Shown here: one piece after another, positions 1-9,887 of the stretch
Numbering within the stretch: the stretch's first letter is position 1
Layout of the letters: every line of letters begins with the position of its first letter
Source of the DNA: DATAXP01 sp963708675
Lineage (GTDB): Bacteria; Planctomycetota; Planctomycetia; Pirellulales; PNKZ01
Reading direction: 5' to 3'
DNA: 64,000 nt
NCBI GenBank assembly: GCA_963708675.1
Contig: CAVPTO010000003.1
Span: forward strand, 5,456,001 to 5,520,000
Notes under the pieces: generated by a model
The model's input: the letters and a program-made list of their open reading frames with translations, nothing else
Told to the model about the DNA's origin: nothing
Databases searched by the model: none
Program-made: the position numbers and the translations under genes

Positions 1-139
1 ACGTGTATCGGCCTTGACTCGATGCCTGCTCCAACACCGTTTGAGGATTCGGTTGCGGCGTCTGGGCAGAAGTGGAACGCACAGTGACGACGAACGAATG
101 CAGTACAAGCACGATTGGCAAAAGACGAAGTACTTTCAC
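1..139 (-). CDS. Secreted protein, 5' part only
   Basis: A reading frame starts at a GTG (137-139) and runs off the left edge. An AGGA ribosome site lies 6 bases upstream. The 46 visible residues begin MKVLRLLPIVLVLHS, a basic start plus hydrophobic stretch, followed by SAQTPQPNP, which looks like a cleaved signal peptide. The mature part seen is TVLEQASSQGRYT. It lies in the same direction as, and 72 bases downstream of, the metal-efflux operon, so it may be its last gene. The function cannot be told from this fragment; a thioredoxin-like periplasmic protein is one guess. Confidence 0.55.
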   Translation of the reverse strand, partial: MKVLRLLPIVLVLHSFVVTVRSTSAQTPQPNPQTVLEQASSQGRYT

Positions 140-210
140 AACGAGTCCTTTCGCGGGAGTGTTGATGTTCGACGATTGAAAGGGTGTCATCATGACGACG
201 ATCTCAAGGT

Positions 211-1860
211 TCAATACGCTAGACGAACGCCGACGACGGTGTTCACGTGCAAGGCCGCGCGCCGTAGGTCGACAAGCGCGTCGCGATATTGTCGGACGAC
301 ATCGACGTAATCGCGTTGCGACTGCAGGTAAGCGAGCGTGTCGACCTGGCCGCCTCGCAGTTGGGTCAGGGTTTTGTCGCGAATGGTCTTGGCGCGGGGA
401 AGTATCGAAGCGTCGAGCCGCTTTACCTTCTCGGCTGCGAGTTGGTAGTCGCGATAGGCCTGGCGAACCTCGGATTCGATCTGCCGCGACAAATGCGCCC
501 ATTCCATGCGAGTCTGGCCGACGTTCAACTCGGCACGGCGGATGTTGCCTTGGTTGCGGTTGAAGATCGGAATGCTCGCCATGCCGCTGACGCCCCACGA
601 CGACGTATTTTGCCCGCCCGAAGCAGTGTTATCCTTGATGCCCCAAGGCGTGTAGAGGACGAACACGTCGGGATAGCGTTCCTTAACGGCCAGATCGACT
701 TCGGCCGAAGCGCGACCAACGCCAAGCTGATACGCGCGCAGGTCGGGTCGATTCAACTGCGCGAGTTCAAGAAGCTGATCGACGTCGGCCAGCGCCGTCG
801 CGTCCGATTGAATCGAGCCACGTATCTCAAGCGGCGCGACTTCAGGCGACGGCAGCATCAGCAATGCGGCGAGGTTTTGCTTCGCTTTTTCGAGGCCCGC
901 GATCGCATCCAAACGGGCGACGTCAGCTGAGTCGATTTGTACAAGGATGCGGTCCAAGTCGAGAGTCGAAACCTCCTGACCGCGGACGAGTTGCTCGATC
1001 GCGCCGCGAACGTCGGCAAGACCGGCGAGACTGGCGTTGACGTAGCGAAGGTTCTCACGAGCGGCCAGCACGTCGACGTACCGCACGTAGAGGGTTTCGA
1101 TTTCGAGGCGCACCGCGTCTTGGTATTGCGCTTGCAACACATCGCGGGCACGTTGAGCAGCGATGACGCGGTAGGCACGCTTGCGATTGATGTCGACAGG
1201 TTGGATGATCGTGACGCCGTAACCGACGTCGCCCGGTTTCGTCGGTGAGTATTGGCCGTAGGGCGCGTCATCGACGCTTCCAAAGACGAGCGGATTGCCA
1301 CGCAGGCCGGCAGTGAGCACGTCGGCCGTTGCTTTGGGGATTTCTTGGAACTTCGCTCGCAGCGAGAGGTTTTGCTCAGCGACCATCACAATCGCGGTGT
1401 CGAGCGTCATGCCATCCGCTGGCCCTTCTTCGTCGACGGCAGGACGATCCAAAGGTCCGCCTGGCGGCAACTCTGTGGGCGAAACCTGCGGAGGCGACGC
1501 GAGCGTTTCCGACTGTCTGAAGGCGGCTGATGGGATCGGGTTTGCGGCGGCTGAGAGCACGTCTCGGCGCTGTGCGATGCGTTGACTGTCGCCCACGGAC
1601 AATTCGCGAAGCGCCGATTGCCCGGAGCCCGGACTCGGCCCCAGGCGGTTATGCTCTGCGCCAGGCGCCAACGCGCCAGCGGCTTTGTCTCGCTGTTGTT
1701 GCTGAGCACGCTGTCCTGCGCCGATGACGATCAGTTCGTCGGCCAACTGTTTTTGGGCGAACGCGGATTGTTGCGCGGCGAGCACAATAGCGCAAGCCGA
1801 CAGCAGCACCCACGGGTGCACGCGTCGGTCGTGTCGCTTCATGCTGCCGCAGATCTTCAT
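211..1860 (-). CDS. TolC-family outer membrane efflux channel (CzcC/CusC type)
   Basis: Outer-membrane channel of a tripartite heavy-metal efflux pump. I chose the ATG at 1858-1860 because GGAGGT lies 5 bases upstream; an open frame extends upstream but has no comparable site. The 549-residue product has an N-terminal signal peptide (about residues 1-35, ending near SAFAQ), a low-complexity Gln/Ala/Pro linker, then two OEP-type halves with long amphipathic helices (for example AQRARDVLQAQYQD and AELNVGQTRMEWAHL). It is the last complete gene of a four-gene minus-strand operon with the adaptor, the RND pump and a lipoprotein. The family is clear; the metal is not determined. Confidence 0.9.
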   Translation of the reverse strand: MKICGSMKRHDRRVHPWVLLSACAIVLAAQQSAFAQKQLADELIVIGAGQRAQQQQRDKAAGALAPGAEHNRLGPSPGSGQSALRELSVGDSQRIAQRRDVLSAAANPIPSAAFRQSETLASPPQVSPTELPPGGPLDRPAVDEEGPADGMTLDTAIVMVAEQNLSLRAKFQEIPKATADVLTAGLRGNPLVFGSVDDAPYGQYSPTKPGDVGYGVTIIQPVDINRKRAYRVIAAQRARDVLQAQYQDAVRLEIETLYVRYVDVLAARENLRYVNASLAGLADVRGAIEQLVRGQEVSTLDLDRILVQIDSADVARLDAIAGLEKAKQNLAALLMLPSPEVAPLEIRGSIQSDATALADVDQLLELAQLNRPDLRAYQLGVGRASAEVDLAVKERYPDVFVLYTPWGIKDNTASGGQNTSSWGVSGMASIPIFNRNQGNIRRAELNVGQTRMEWAHLSRQIESEVRQAYRDYQLAAEKVKRLDASILPRAKTIRDKTLTQLRGGQVDTLAYLQSQRDYVDVVRQYRDALVDLRRAALHVNTVVGVRLAY

Positions 1861-1903
1861 ACGCACCTCCGTGTGCGCGTTTCCGTTTGCCGCTAAAGAT
1901 CGC

Positions 1904-2407
1904 TTACTTGTGGTCGTGGCCGTGGTCGTGATGTTCGATCGTGCCGACAAAGTGCTTGTCACCAATGTCGACGGTCAGCCGTCCCGTGGTCTTCTCGTCG
2001 TCGAGCGCTTCGCAGACCGCGGCTTCGGTGGTCGAGAAGCACGAACATTGTCCTGTGGGGTCGGTTGGCAGAGGCTTTGCCGCTAACGAGTACTGCTGCG
2101 GCTTGCCATCAACGATCAGATTCAATGCCAACTGCGTTGCTTCGATCGGAGTCGCGGACTTCGCCTTCGAATCGAGCAAGTAGATCGTGATGGTGTGCGT
2201 CGTGTCGTCGTGCAGCAGCTCAGCGTGATACTCTTCCTTGCCAAGTTCGATTAGCTGCCCATGATGTGGGCCTTCGCTGGAATGATCGTGATGGTCGTGG
2301 GCGTGCTTGTCGCCTTTCATAGGCGCGGATTGCCCGTTGCATCCAACGACCGCGAGCATTCCGGTGGTGGCGAGTAAGAGCATGAGTGTGGATCGAACTT
2401 TTTTCAT
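1904..2407 (-). CDS. Histidine-rich metal-binding lipoprotein
   Basis: A 167-residue product with a lipoprotein signal: a basic start, a hydrophobic stretch and the lipobox LAVVGC, so Cys23 is probably lipidated. Two His/Asp-rich stretches follow, HAHDHHDHSSEGPHHG after the signal and HHDHGHDHK at the C terminus, both suited to binding divalent metals. It sits between the RND pump gene (18 bases downstream of its stop) and the outer-membrane channel gene, so a periplasmic metal-buffering or delivery role in the pump is likely. The central domain is not recognised. Such His-rich lipoproteins are common in planctomycete czc/cus operons. Confidence 0.8.
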   Translation of the reverse strand: MKKVRSTLMLLLATTGMLAVVGCNGQSAPMKGDKHAHDHHDHSSEGPHHGQLIELGKEEYHAELLHDDTTHTITIYLLDSKAKSATPIEATQLALNLIVDGKPQQYSLAAKPLPTDPTGQCSCFSTTEAAVCEALDDEKTTGRLTVDIGDKHFVGTIEHHDHGHDHK

Positions 2408-2425
2408 GGTGTGCTTCCAGAGGTG

Positions 2426-5400
2426 TTAATCTTCGTGAGATGCTACAGTGAGGAACTCATCAGCTTCGTGATTCAAGCGAGCGGAACGCTCGCGACGTTG
2501 CGGCTCGGCAAAGTCGTCGGATAGCTCGTCGTGATCGGCGGCAATCATTTGCTGCTCGGCCTGTTTGCGGCCGAAGCACCAGAACAACGCAGGATGCACG
2601 AAGAAGTCGAGCAACGTCGAGCTGATGAGTCCGCCGAGGATCACGGTCGCCACGGGATAGAGAATCTCCTTGCCCGGCTCGCCCGCAGCGAGCACCAGCG
2701 GCACGAGCGCGATGCCTGCCGTCAGCGCCGTCATCAGCATCGGCGCAACGCGCTCCTTGCCGGCCCGTTCGACCATCTGCTGTGTGAAGCCTTCACCTTC
2801 ATGGCGAACCAAATGCAAGTAATGTGCAATGAGCAAAATGCCGTTTCGCGAAGCGATGCCCGAGAGCGAAATGAAGCCGACCATGCTCGCGACGGTGAGC
2901 GATTGGTGCGTGATGACAAGGGCGGCCACCGACCCGATGGCGGCCATCGGCAATGCGGACAGCACTTGCAAGGCGAGGTTCACCGAGTGGAACAGCGTGT
3001 AGAGCGCTAAGAACATGCCCGCAAGCGACACCAGGCTCAGCAGCGCAATCATCCGCGTCGCCTGACGCTGGCTCTCGAACTGCCCGCCGTATTCGATGAA
3101 GTAACCCGTGGGCAACGTCGCTTGTATCGGATTCAGGCGTTTCTGAATGTCGAGCACGACGCTGTTCAGGTCGCGCCCAGCAGTGTTGCATTGAATGATG
3201 ATGCGTCGCCGCACGTTTTCGCGATTGATCGTGTTCGGGCCACTCCCCTGCACCACGTCGGCGACCGTTTCCAGCGGCACGCGACCACCCGACTTGAGAT
3301 TAATCGATAGTCGCCGTAGAGCGTCGATGTTCACGCGGTACGGCTCATCAAGACGCACGACGAGGTCGAACTTTCGCTCCCCCTGCACCACCTCGGAAAC
3401 GGTCTTGCCGTTCATCGCGGTCTCGATGAACTCGTTGACGTCGTTGGCCGTCAGACCGTATTGCACCAGCTTGTCGCGCTTCAGGCGGATCTGCAGTTGC
3501 GGAATCTCGACTTGTTGCTCGACCATCAAATCTTTGACGCCGGGAATGCCGGTGATGGCAGCCTTCATTTTCTCTGCCGTGCGCCGCAACACGTCGAGAT
3601 CGTCGCCGAACAACTTGATGCCGACTTGCGCCTTGACCCCCGAGAGCATGTGACTGATGAGATGAGCCAGCGGCTGCTCCGCCGAAATCACGACGCCGGG
3701 AACCTGCGTCAGTTCTTCGCGCAACTCGTCGAGCACCTGTTCGCGACTGAGCCCCGAGTGTGGATCGAAGCTGATGATGATCTCCGAAGCGTTGACGCCC
3801 TCAGCATGCTCGTCGAGTTCGGCGCGGCCCGTACGTCGCCCGAAGTTAAGCACGCCTTTGACGTTCTTGATCTTTTGATCGACCATGTTCGCGATCCGAT
3901 CCGAAGCTTCGAGCGAAGTCCCCGGAGGCAACAAGGCGTTCACCTGCACGCTTCCTTCGTTGAAAGGCGGCAGAAAGTCGCGGCCGAGCTGCGTCACCAC
4001 GATCACGCTCACAACAACTGCGGCGGCCACCGCGCCGAGGATCGGAACGGGATGTTGCACGCTTGTGCGGATGGCCACCCCCGCGAGGCCCTTCAACCAG
4101 CGAAGCAGCAGGCTGTCTTTGTCGTGCTCCAAGAACTTTGCCTGGGGCAGCAACCAATACGACAGCACGGGCGTCACGGTCAACGACACCACGAGCGATG
4201 CGAGGATCGAAACGATGTACGCCACTCCCAGCGGCGAGAACAGCTTGCCTTCCATTCCGCCCAACGCGAACAACGGCACGAAGACGAGCACGACGAGTAT
4301 GGTGCTGAAAACGATCGAGTTGCGGACCTCGCTGCTGGCTTCGTAAACGACGCGCAGCACCGGTTTCGGTTGCGCGAAATGTGCGTTCTCGCGCAGACGT
4401 CGAAAGATATTTTCGACATCGACAATGGCGTCGTCGACTAACTCGCCGATCGCGACGGCCAGCCCGCCAAGCGTCATCGTGTTGATCGACATGCCGAGCA
4501 GCTTGAAGACCAATCCCGTGACGACGATCGACAACGGAATGGCTGTGAGCGTGATGAACGTGGTGCGAAAGTTCAGCAGGAATAGAAACAGAACGATGAC
4601 CACCAACACGCCGCCGTCGCGGAGCGCTTCGATCACGTTTTGAATGCTGAGATCAATAAACGTTTTTTGCTGATAGATCTCCGGGTTGATGCGAATATCC
4701 GCCGGCAGCGACGGGCGCAGATCACAGAGCGCCTGGGTCACTTGTTCGGTCAAACGGCGTGTGTCGGCGCCCGGTTGCTTCGAGACGACGAGCATTACGG
4801 CTGGCATGCCGTTGATCGCGGCTTCGCCACGCTTCACTTGCGGCGCTTCGGCCACACGTGCCACTTGACCCAGCGTGATTGCTCGATCGTCACTCGACTT
4901 AATGACCACCGATTGCAGATCGGCGATGCTCTGAATGCGTCCGAGCGAGCGCACCAGCAGCTCATTGCTTCCTTGATTGAGATAGCCGCCTGTGGCGTTC
5001 GAGTTGCTCGCCTGGACCGCTGCTTCGACCTCTTCCAACGACACGCCGTATTTCAGCAACGAGTTCGGGTCGACGAGCACTTGAAACTGCTTGCGGCCAC
5101 CGCCCATCGTCACCACCTGGGCCACGCCAGGAATGGTCAGCAATCGTTGCCGCACGACCCAATCCGCTAACGTGCGCACCTCCATCGGAGGCGTCTTGCC
5201 GTTTTCGCTATACATGCCGACGTGCATCACCTGTCCCATGATCGACGAGATCGGGGCCAACTGCGGCCGCACGCCTTTGGGCATACGGTCGAGCGCGAGC
5301 GCAATCTTCTCGGCGACGATTTGGCGGTCGATGTAGATGTCGGTGCCCCAGCCGAACTCGACATAAATGACCGACAGGCCGACGCCCGACGAACTGCGCA

Positions 5401-5644
5401 CCGCTTGCACGCCGGTCGCTCCGTTGAGGACCGACTCGAGCGGGAACGTCACGAGCGTCTCGACTTCTTCCGGCGCAAGGCTGGGGCACTCCGTCATGAT
5501 GGTGACGCGCGGCCGATTCAGGTCGGGGAACACGTCGATCGGCAAGTGATAGAGCGTGTAACTTCCATACACCAGCACCACGATTGCGACGACGATCGTC
5601 AGCAATCGATAGCGAAGAGCAGCTTTGATGACTGCGTTGAGCAT
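2426..5644 (-). CDS. Heavy-metal RND efflux pump (CzcA/CusA family)
   Basis: Inner-membrane proton/metal antiporter of 1,072 residues, the usual family length. It begins with a first membrane segment (LLTIVVAIVVLVYGSY), has two large periplasmic loops and twelve predicted membrane segments in two halves. The diagnostic membrane-segment-4 motif at residues 400-412 reads GELVDDAIVDVEN, not the canonical DFG...DGAVV..EN (Zn/Co/Cd) or AIG..DAAIVMVEN (Cu/Ag) form, so the metal is unassigned. The C terminus is a charged tail with many Asp/Glu and His. It follows the adaptor gene by 55 bases and precedes the lipoprotein gene by 18. Confidence 0.93.
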   Translation of the reverse strand: MLNAVIKAALRYRLLTIVVAIVVLVYGSYTLYHLPIDVFPDLNRPRVTIMTECPSLAPEEVETLVTFPLESVLNGATGVQAVRSSSGVGLSVIYVEFGWGTDIYIDRQIVAEKIALALDRMPKGVRPQLAPISSIMGQVMHVGMYSENGKTPPMEVRTLADWVVRQRLLTIPGVAQVVTMGGGRKQFQVLVDPNSLLKYGVSLEEVEAAVQASNSNATGGYLNQGSNELLVRSLGRIQSIADLQSVVIKSSDDRAITLGQVARVAEAPQVKRGEAAINGMPAVMLVVSKQPGADTRRLTEQVTQALCDLRPSLPADIRINPEIYQQKTFIDLSIQNVIEALRDGGVLVVIVLFLFLLNFRTTFITLTAIPLSIVVTGLVFKLLGMSINTMTLGGLAVAIGELVDDAIVDVENIFRRLRENAHFAQPKPVLRVVYEASSEVRNSIVFSTILVVLVFVPLFALGGMEGKLFSPLGVAYIVSILASLVVSLTVTPVLSYWLLPQAKFLEHDKDSLLLRWLKGLAGVAIRTSVQHPVPILGAVAAAVVVSVIVVTQLGRDFLPPFNEGSVQVNALLPPGTSLEASDRIANMVDQKIKNVKGVLNFGRRTGRAELDEHAEGVNASEIIISFDPHSGLSREQVLDELREELTQVPGVVISAEQPLAHLISHMLSGVKAQVGIKLFGDDLDVLRRTAEKMKAAITGIPGVKDLMVEQQVEIPQLQIRLKRDKLVQYGLTANDVNEFIETAMNGKTVSEVVQGERKFDLVVRLDEPYRVNIDALRRLSINLKSGGRVPLETVADVVQGSGPNTINRENVRRRIIIQCNTAGRDLNSVVLDIQKRLNPIQATLPTGYFIEYGGQFESQRQATRMIALLSLVSLAGMFLALYTLFHSVNLALQVLSALPMAAIGSVAALVITHQSLTVASMVGFISLSGIASRNGILLIAHYLHLVRHEGEGFTQQMVERAGKERVAPMLMTALTAGIALVPLVLAAGEPGKEILYPVATVILGGLISSTLLDFFVHPALFWCFGRKQAEQQMIAADHDELSDDFAEPQRRERSARLNHEADEFLTVASHED

Positions 5645-5699
5645 GGTGCTTGGTGACGAACCGGCGTGCCGTTACTTTGTCGTGATGGAGCGTTGAGGT

Positions 5700-7124
5700 T
5701 TAGTGGTTGTGTCCCGCATGGGGATCGATTCCGCCGCCGGCCTTGTTCTTGAGCGCCAACTGCAACTGCTGAGCAGCTGATAGCGCGACACGTTCGCCCG
5801 GGAACAGCGAGCCGTCGTTGGCAACGACCACCCATTGCGGATCGCGATGCTCGACGTGGACGACTTGGCGATCGAAATGGTCGCCGTTGGCGCGAAACAC
5901 ATAGTTTTCGACGCCATCCTGCGCCACGGCCTCGGTCGGCAACACGATGCGGTCCGACCACTGCTCGACCGGCACACGCAACTGCATTCGCTGGCCCGGC
6001 TTGTATTGCCACTCGACGAAGCGTGCACCGTTGGGGTTCATCGAATCGCGAATCGTGAGATTCGGCAGCGCCACGTAGAAGTGCATGGCACGCGAAGCAG
6101 GATCGACGCGGTTCGCAATGTAGGCGATGTGCAGTCCGGCGACTTGCTCCTGTTGGCCGCCGAGCGACTCAAGCACGGCGGTGACAGGCGCGTTGCCGAT
6201 CACGGCTTTGGTGATTTGCGGGATGTCTTGCTCGAATGCTTCGCCTTCGATGAGCAACGTGGCGTGATCGGCGAGAATGGCCAAAGGATCGCCGGCCGTG
6301 ACGTGTTGCCCGCGCTCGACTTTGAGTTCTTGCACTTGCAGAATCACTTCGTCGTCGGGCATCGGCATGGGGCCGACTTTGCTGGGCACGCGCACCATTA
6401 CCGTGCTGAGCAAGGTGCGTGTCTTGAGAATGTTGTCCACTTGTGATTCGGACAGGCCGTGCAGAAGCAGCGCTTGTCGTTGCGCTCGCAAGACGGCCTC
6501 GAGTTTTTGTTGCTCGTACTTGCGTTCGAGAATGGTCTTGGTGGCGATGACTCCCTCAGGGCCGATGCCCTGGAGCCTCGCGATCTCACGACCGACGACA
6601 TCCAGCTCTTCGGTGGTCTTGAGCAGATCGGCCTGTGCTTGCACTAGCTCTTCGTGCGTGAGTCGCAATTCGAACAACGTCTGGTCGGGCATCACGGCTT
6701 CGCCTTCGGTCGCGTAGATTTTCGTCACGTAACCGGTCATGGGCGCGATGATGTCGATCTTCGATCGTCCGCGCTGCTCGACAACGATCCCAGGAACGCC
6801 GATCGTGCGGCTGAACGTCGTTAGCGCGACGGTCCCTTCGCGGAGGCCGATGCTTTCACGAGCTTGCTTGCTAAGCTCGAGCGAGTTCTCTTCGATGTGT
6901 CCGGGATGGTCGTGGCTGTGTCCCGCGTGATCGTCGGGTTCCACCGTTGGCAGAGCGGCAACGTCGCTCGGTTGCGCTCCGAGAGCGACGATCAGCCACT
7001 GGCGAGCGTTCGGGAGCCACCAGGCGTATGTCATTGCGACGAACGCAGCGCATACCAGTACCGTAAGCAATGCATAGTGCCGACGCGCGAATGACTGCGA
7101 CTTTGCTTCGAGCGTTACAGACAT
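5700..7124 (-). CDS. RND periplasmic adaptor / membrane fusion protein (CzcB/CusB type)
   Basis: Periplasmic adaptor linking the RND pump to the outer-membrane channel. The 474-residue product has an N-terminal membrane anchor (about 18-36), a His-rich stretch near residues 66-78 (DDHAGHSHDHPGH), a barrel-sandwich hybrid domain (IDIIAPMTGYVTKIYATEGE), a coiled-coil hairpin (about 155-230) and a beta-barrel/membrane-proximal region, ending in DPHAGHNH. His-rich ends are typical of CzcB/CusB-type metal adaptors. It is the first gene of the efflux operon. Confidence 0.92.
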   Translation of the reverse strand: MSVTLEAKSQSFARRHYALLTVLVCAAFVAMTYAWWLPNARQWLIVALGAQPSDVAALPTVEPDDHAGHSHDHPGHIEENSLELSKQARESIGLREGTVALTTFSRTIGVPGIVVEQRGRSKIDIIAPMTGYVTKIYATEGEAVMPDQTLFELRLTHEELVQAQADLLKTTEELDVVGREIARLQGIGPEGVIATKTILERKYEQQKLEAVLRAQRQALLLHGLSESQVDNILKTRTLLSTVMVRVPSKVGPMPMPDDEVILQVQELKVERGQHVTAGDPLAILADHATLLIEGEAFEQDIPQITKAVIGNAPVTAVLESLGGQQEQVAGLHIAYIANRVDPASRAMHFYVALPNLTIRDSMNPNGARFVEWQYKPGQRMQLRVPVEQWSDRIVLPTEAVAQDGVENYVFRANGDHFDRQVVHVEHRDPQWVVVANDGSLFPGERVALSAAQQLQLALKNKAGGGIDPHAGHNH

Positions 7125-7252
7125 GACCTAACCTGCACCGAAAGAGAACTCGAATTCCGCGGTAGCAGCATCACTGCGCGGCATCAGCCGAAGCCGATTC
7201 CGCAAGTTCGGTGGAGAAGACACGCACGACTACGACCGTCGCGCGCAGAGCG

Positions 7253-7747
7253 TCAGATCAAGAAACGCTCAAGCAAAGAATGCCGGCGCAAGCCCGCATA
7301 CGCGCGAGGATCGGAGAACGCGCTAGGCTCGGCGGGATGTTGGCATGAACCCCCCCGGACGTCGCTGATCACGACGACCAGCACGACATCGAAATCCCAT
7401 TGTGGAGGAGCCGTTTTGCCCGTCAGTGTCGTGGCGCAACTGCAACCTTCACAATCATGCGAATGCTGATGCTCCGCGACTCGCAAGCTGTCGTATCCTT
7501 CGTCACCAGCAACCCGCGTGCTATCGCAAGCATCACCATGATGGCAGCAGCAGCCCGCCGCGACTTTAGGTCCGGCCGCCGTGCATGCGTCACCATGACC
7601 GAGCAAGTGCGAAGGGTGCGCGCAGCAGCCAAAGGTCAAATGAATGACCGTGGCGAACGTTGCGACAGCAGCGAAAAACGCTTGCACCGGTGCGACTCCT
7701 CTATCTCTTTCGATCGTCATTTTGGGCATCGCACTTGAGCGAGTCAA
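7253..7747 (-). CDS. Cys/His-rich small protein upstream of the efflux operon
   Basis: Up to 164 residues from a TTG at 7747; in-frame ATG codons at 7729 and 7720 are equally plausible and no start has a strong ribosome site. It has one hydrophobic segment (AFFAAVATFATVIHLTF) followed by clustered Cys and His pairs (FGCCAHPSH, GCCCHHGDACD, HQHSHDCEGCSC). The pattern suggests a membrane-anchored or exported metal ligand. It lies 129 bases upstream of the adaptor gene on the same strand, so it may open the efflux operon. I do not recognise the family; the C-terminal 50 residues look less protein-like. Confidence 0.6.
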   Translation of the reverse strand: MTRSSAMPKMTIERDRGVAPVQAFFAAVATFATVIHLTFGCCAHPSHLLGHGDACTAAGPKVAAGCCCHHGDACDSTRVAGDEGYDSLRVAEHQHSHDCEGCSCATTLTGKTAPPQWDFDVVLVVVISDVRGGSCQHPAEPSAFSDPRAYAGLRRHSLLERFLI

Positions 7748-7830
7748 CCGCAGGGGCCAGTCGACCGCTACGGTATTGAGATTCCAAGCTGGCGCCTCAA
7801 CAGCGTCAGCAACAGCGTCACCGCGCCGAA

Positions 7831-8793
7831 TCAGTCGCTTGAGTTCACCGCCCCTTCAGCGTTCGTATCGGTTGCGACCGACGCGTTTACTCCACTTGGC
7901 GGATACGTTGACAGGGTTTCCCATGCGATTGCTTGAAGCAACTTGTGCAATTCGGGTGTCACCGCGCCATCGAAAACGTCGAACGGTTCGAGTCCGACCG
8001 GGCTGCGACGGTAGATCGTCGCATAGTTCACGTATACACAAAGGGCCACGATCGGCGGCTGGCCGTGACCAAGCAAATCGCGGTACAAGTCGGACTGTTT
8101 CTTCACGCCGGGCGCGTTGCCGTTGATGACTGCCTCGCGGAGTTTCAAAACGGCATAGCCAACGGGCGCGATGAACACGACGGGTCGATCGTGCTTGGCA
8201 TTGATTTCGGCGACCTGCTTCTCGATGGCGTTGGCAAACGCTTCTTGGGCCGGACGCAGGTCGGCAATGGTCTTCGTGTTGCGTTCTTCCAGGTCGCTGA
8301 GCGCGCCACGCGTCGTGCTGTCGAACGCAGTCCACGACATTTGCACGACGAACCGCATGTGCGCGTTGTGCTCTAACCCAAGATCGACGAACTTTTCGAT
8401 CGCTGGATCGGGAATGACCCAGTTGGGAGACATCGTTAAGACATCAACCTCGCCTCGCTTCAATGCTTCCTTACAACGATTCTTTGAATCGGGCAGATTC
8501 CAATGTTGCGTAACGCTCGACCCGCCGATCATCTGCTGACCAACCGTCTCATGATCGGCCAGTTGTGCGATCGTCGCCAACGGACCGAGATACCGCGCAT
8601 TGAAGATGTGAAAGCTATGGCCACAGATGAAGACGCGGCAGCCCTTTTCGTAAGATTGCGATGCGGTCGTGGTGTCGGGCTCGGCAAGCGGCGGATAGGC
8701 CCATGCCCGATGCGCCGCAGAAGCGACGGCTGCGGCAAGAATCGCGACCACCAATCGACCGGCGCGAGAAGAGCTTACCGACATGATCGACAT
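7831..8793 (-). CDS. Secreted SGNH/GDSL-like hydrolase domain protein
   Basis: A 320-residue product. The first ATG is preceded by GAGGG at suitable spacing. Residues 1-32 form a signal peptide ending near HRAWA. A block-I-like motif, CRVFICGHSFHIF, places a possible nucleophile at Ser60, and a C-terminal Asp...His (DGAVTPELH) could complete a triad. This arrangement is seen in secreted planctomycete SGNH-fold proteins. The Gly-Asp-Ser of classical GDSL enzymes is replaced by Gly-His-Ser, so activity is uncertain. It stands alone between the metal operon and the lipid kinase. Confidence 0.65.
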   Translation of the reverse strand: MSIMSVSSSRAGRLVVAILAAAVASAAHRAWAYPPLAEPDTTTASQSYEKGCRVFICGHSFHIFNARYLGPLATIAQLADHETVGQQMIGGSSVTQHWNLPDSKNRCKEALKRGEVDVLTMSPNWVIPDPAIEKFVDLGLEHNAHMRFVVQMSWTAFDSTTRGALSDLEERNTKTIADLRPAQEAFANAIEKQVAEINAKHDRPVVFIAPVGYAVLKLREAVINGNAPGVKKQSDLYRDLLGHGQPPIVALCVYVNYATIYRRSPVGLEPFDVFDGAVTPELHKLLQAIAWETLSTYPPSGVNASVATDTNAEGAVNSSD

Positions 8794-8987
8794 TGAAACC
8801 CTCTTGGTTAGCAGGGGTTGCTCGGGATCGAGATCGTTTCACGGAGCGCGCGAGAACGAACACGATTATCTGCATGAACCTCGACAACAATCAATCGGGG
8901 CGCCAGCGGTACGTGTAAGAAAAGCGTGCGGTAAGCGTGTCGAAGTTCACGATTCAGGCATCAATGCAGGAGTTTGTCATGCCAGCG

Positions 8988-9887
8988 TTAGACGAGCACA
9001 CGGAGCGCTTGTGGAATAACTTGGATCTCCAAAGGCGTCTGGCCTCGCACATCGCCATCGACGTTCACCGGCTGGGGCGGGGCGGCATCGATCGTGATCG
9101 TCCGAGCTTGACACATCTCGATGGCCGAATGACCGAGATGCGTGCCGTAGAGCACACGAACGATGAGCGGAAGCAACCGCCATTTGGAAACGGCTCTCAC
9201 AATCATCACGTCGAGGGCTCCGTCATCTAGTTGCGCATGTGGCGCCGCTCGCAAGCCGGCCGCAAAGGCTCGACCATTCAGCGCGGCAATCAACATCGCT
9301 TCGAGCGTGCGCGGTGCGCCACCGTCAGTGGAAACCGTAAGCAAAAATGGGCGAAACGTCGGCAGCTTCATGAGGATTGCCAACAGAAACGCCGGCCTAC
9401 CGGTGAGAAAGCGGATCGATGAATTCATGGTCGCCATCACCTGGGCATCAAAACCCGCCCCTGCGTTGTTAATAAACGGCGTGCCGTTGGCCATCCCCAG
9501 GTCGACAAGCCGCGACTTGCCTGCGAGCAGCACTCGACACGCCGCCTCAACTTCAAGCGGAATGTTCAAGTTTCGGGCGACGTCGTTGCCAGTTCCCAGA
9601 GGAAGAATTCCGAGTATTGGCATCGCAGCCTGAGCTCGGCTGGCCTGCCAGATACCGCGCACCACGTCGCCCACCGTCCCATCGCCTCCGCAGGCAACCA
9701 CGCGTTCATAATCTCGCGCCGCAGCACACGCCAACTCGACCGCATGCCCCGGACTGTTGGTGGCGATCCAATCGTAGGCGTCGCCCAAGAGAGTGCGGGC
9801 AATGTCTCGGCGGCGAGCGCCGCGGCCGCGTCCAGAAGCAGGATTGTAGATCACTGCCCCGCGAGCTCCATGCATGCGCTCATCCAC
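8988..9887 (-). CDS. Diacylglycerol/lipid kinase (DagK_cat, YegS/BmrU family)
   Basis: A cytosolic lipid kinase that phosphorylates diacylglycerol or a related lipid with ATP. The 299-residue length matches the family. The N-terminal catalytic domain shows VIYNPASGRG at residues 13-22, the nucleotide-binding VACGGDGTVGDV near 64-75, and the conserved PLGTGNDVARNL near 95-106. The C-terminal beta-sandwich ends in the typical NVDGDVRGQTPLEIQ stretch. An alternative start is the Met at residue 5. No operon partner. Confidence 0.9.
   Translation of the reverse strand: MDERMHGARGAVIYNPASGRGRGARRRDIARTLLGDAYDWIATNSPGHAVELACAAARDYERVVACGGDGTVGDVVRGIWQASRAQAAMPILGILPLGTGNDVARNLNIPLEVEAACRVLLAGKSRLVDLGMANGTPFINNAGAGFDAQVMATMNSSIRFLTGRPAFLLAILMKLPTFRPFLLTVSTDGGAPRTLEAMLIAALNGRAFAAGLRAAPHAQLDDGALDVMIVRAVSKWRLLPLIVRVLYGTHLGHSAIEMCQARTITIDAAPPQPVNVDGDVRGQTPLEIQVIPQALRVLV

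Noticed and set aside
3461..4441. 326-residue plus-strand frame inside the metal pump gene
   Set aside because: Antisense shadow of the RND pump; His/Gln/Arg-rich with no family signature.
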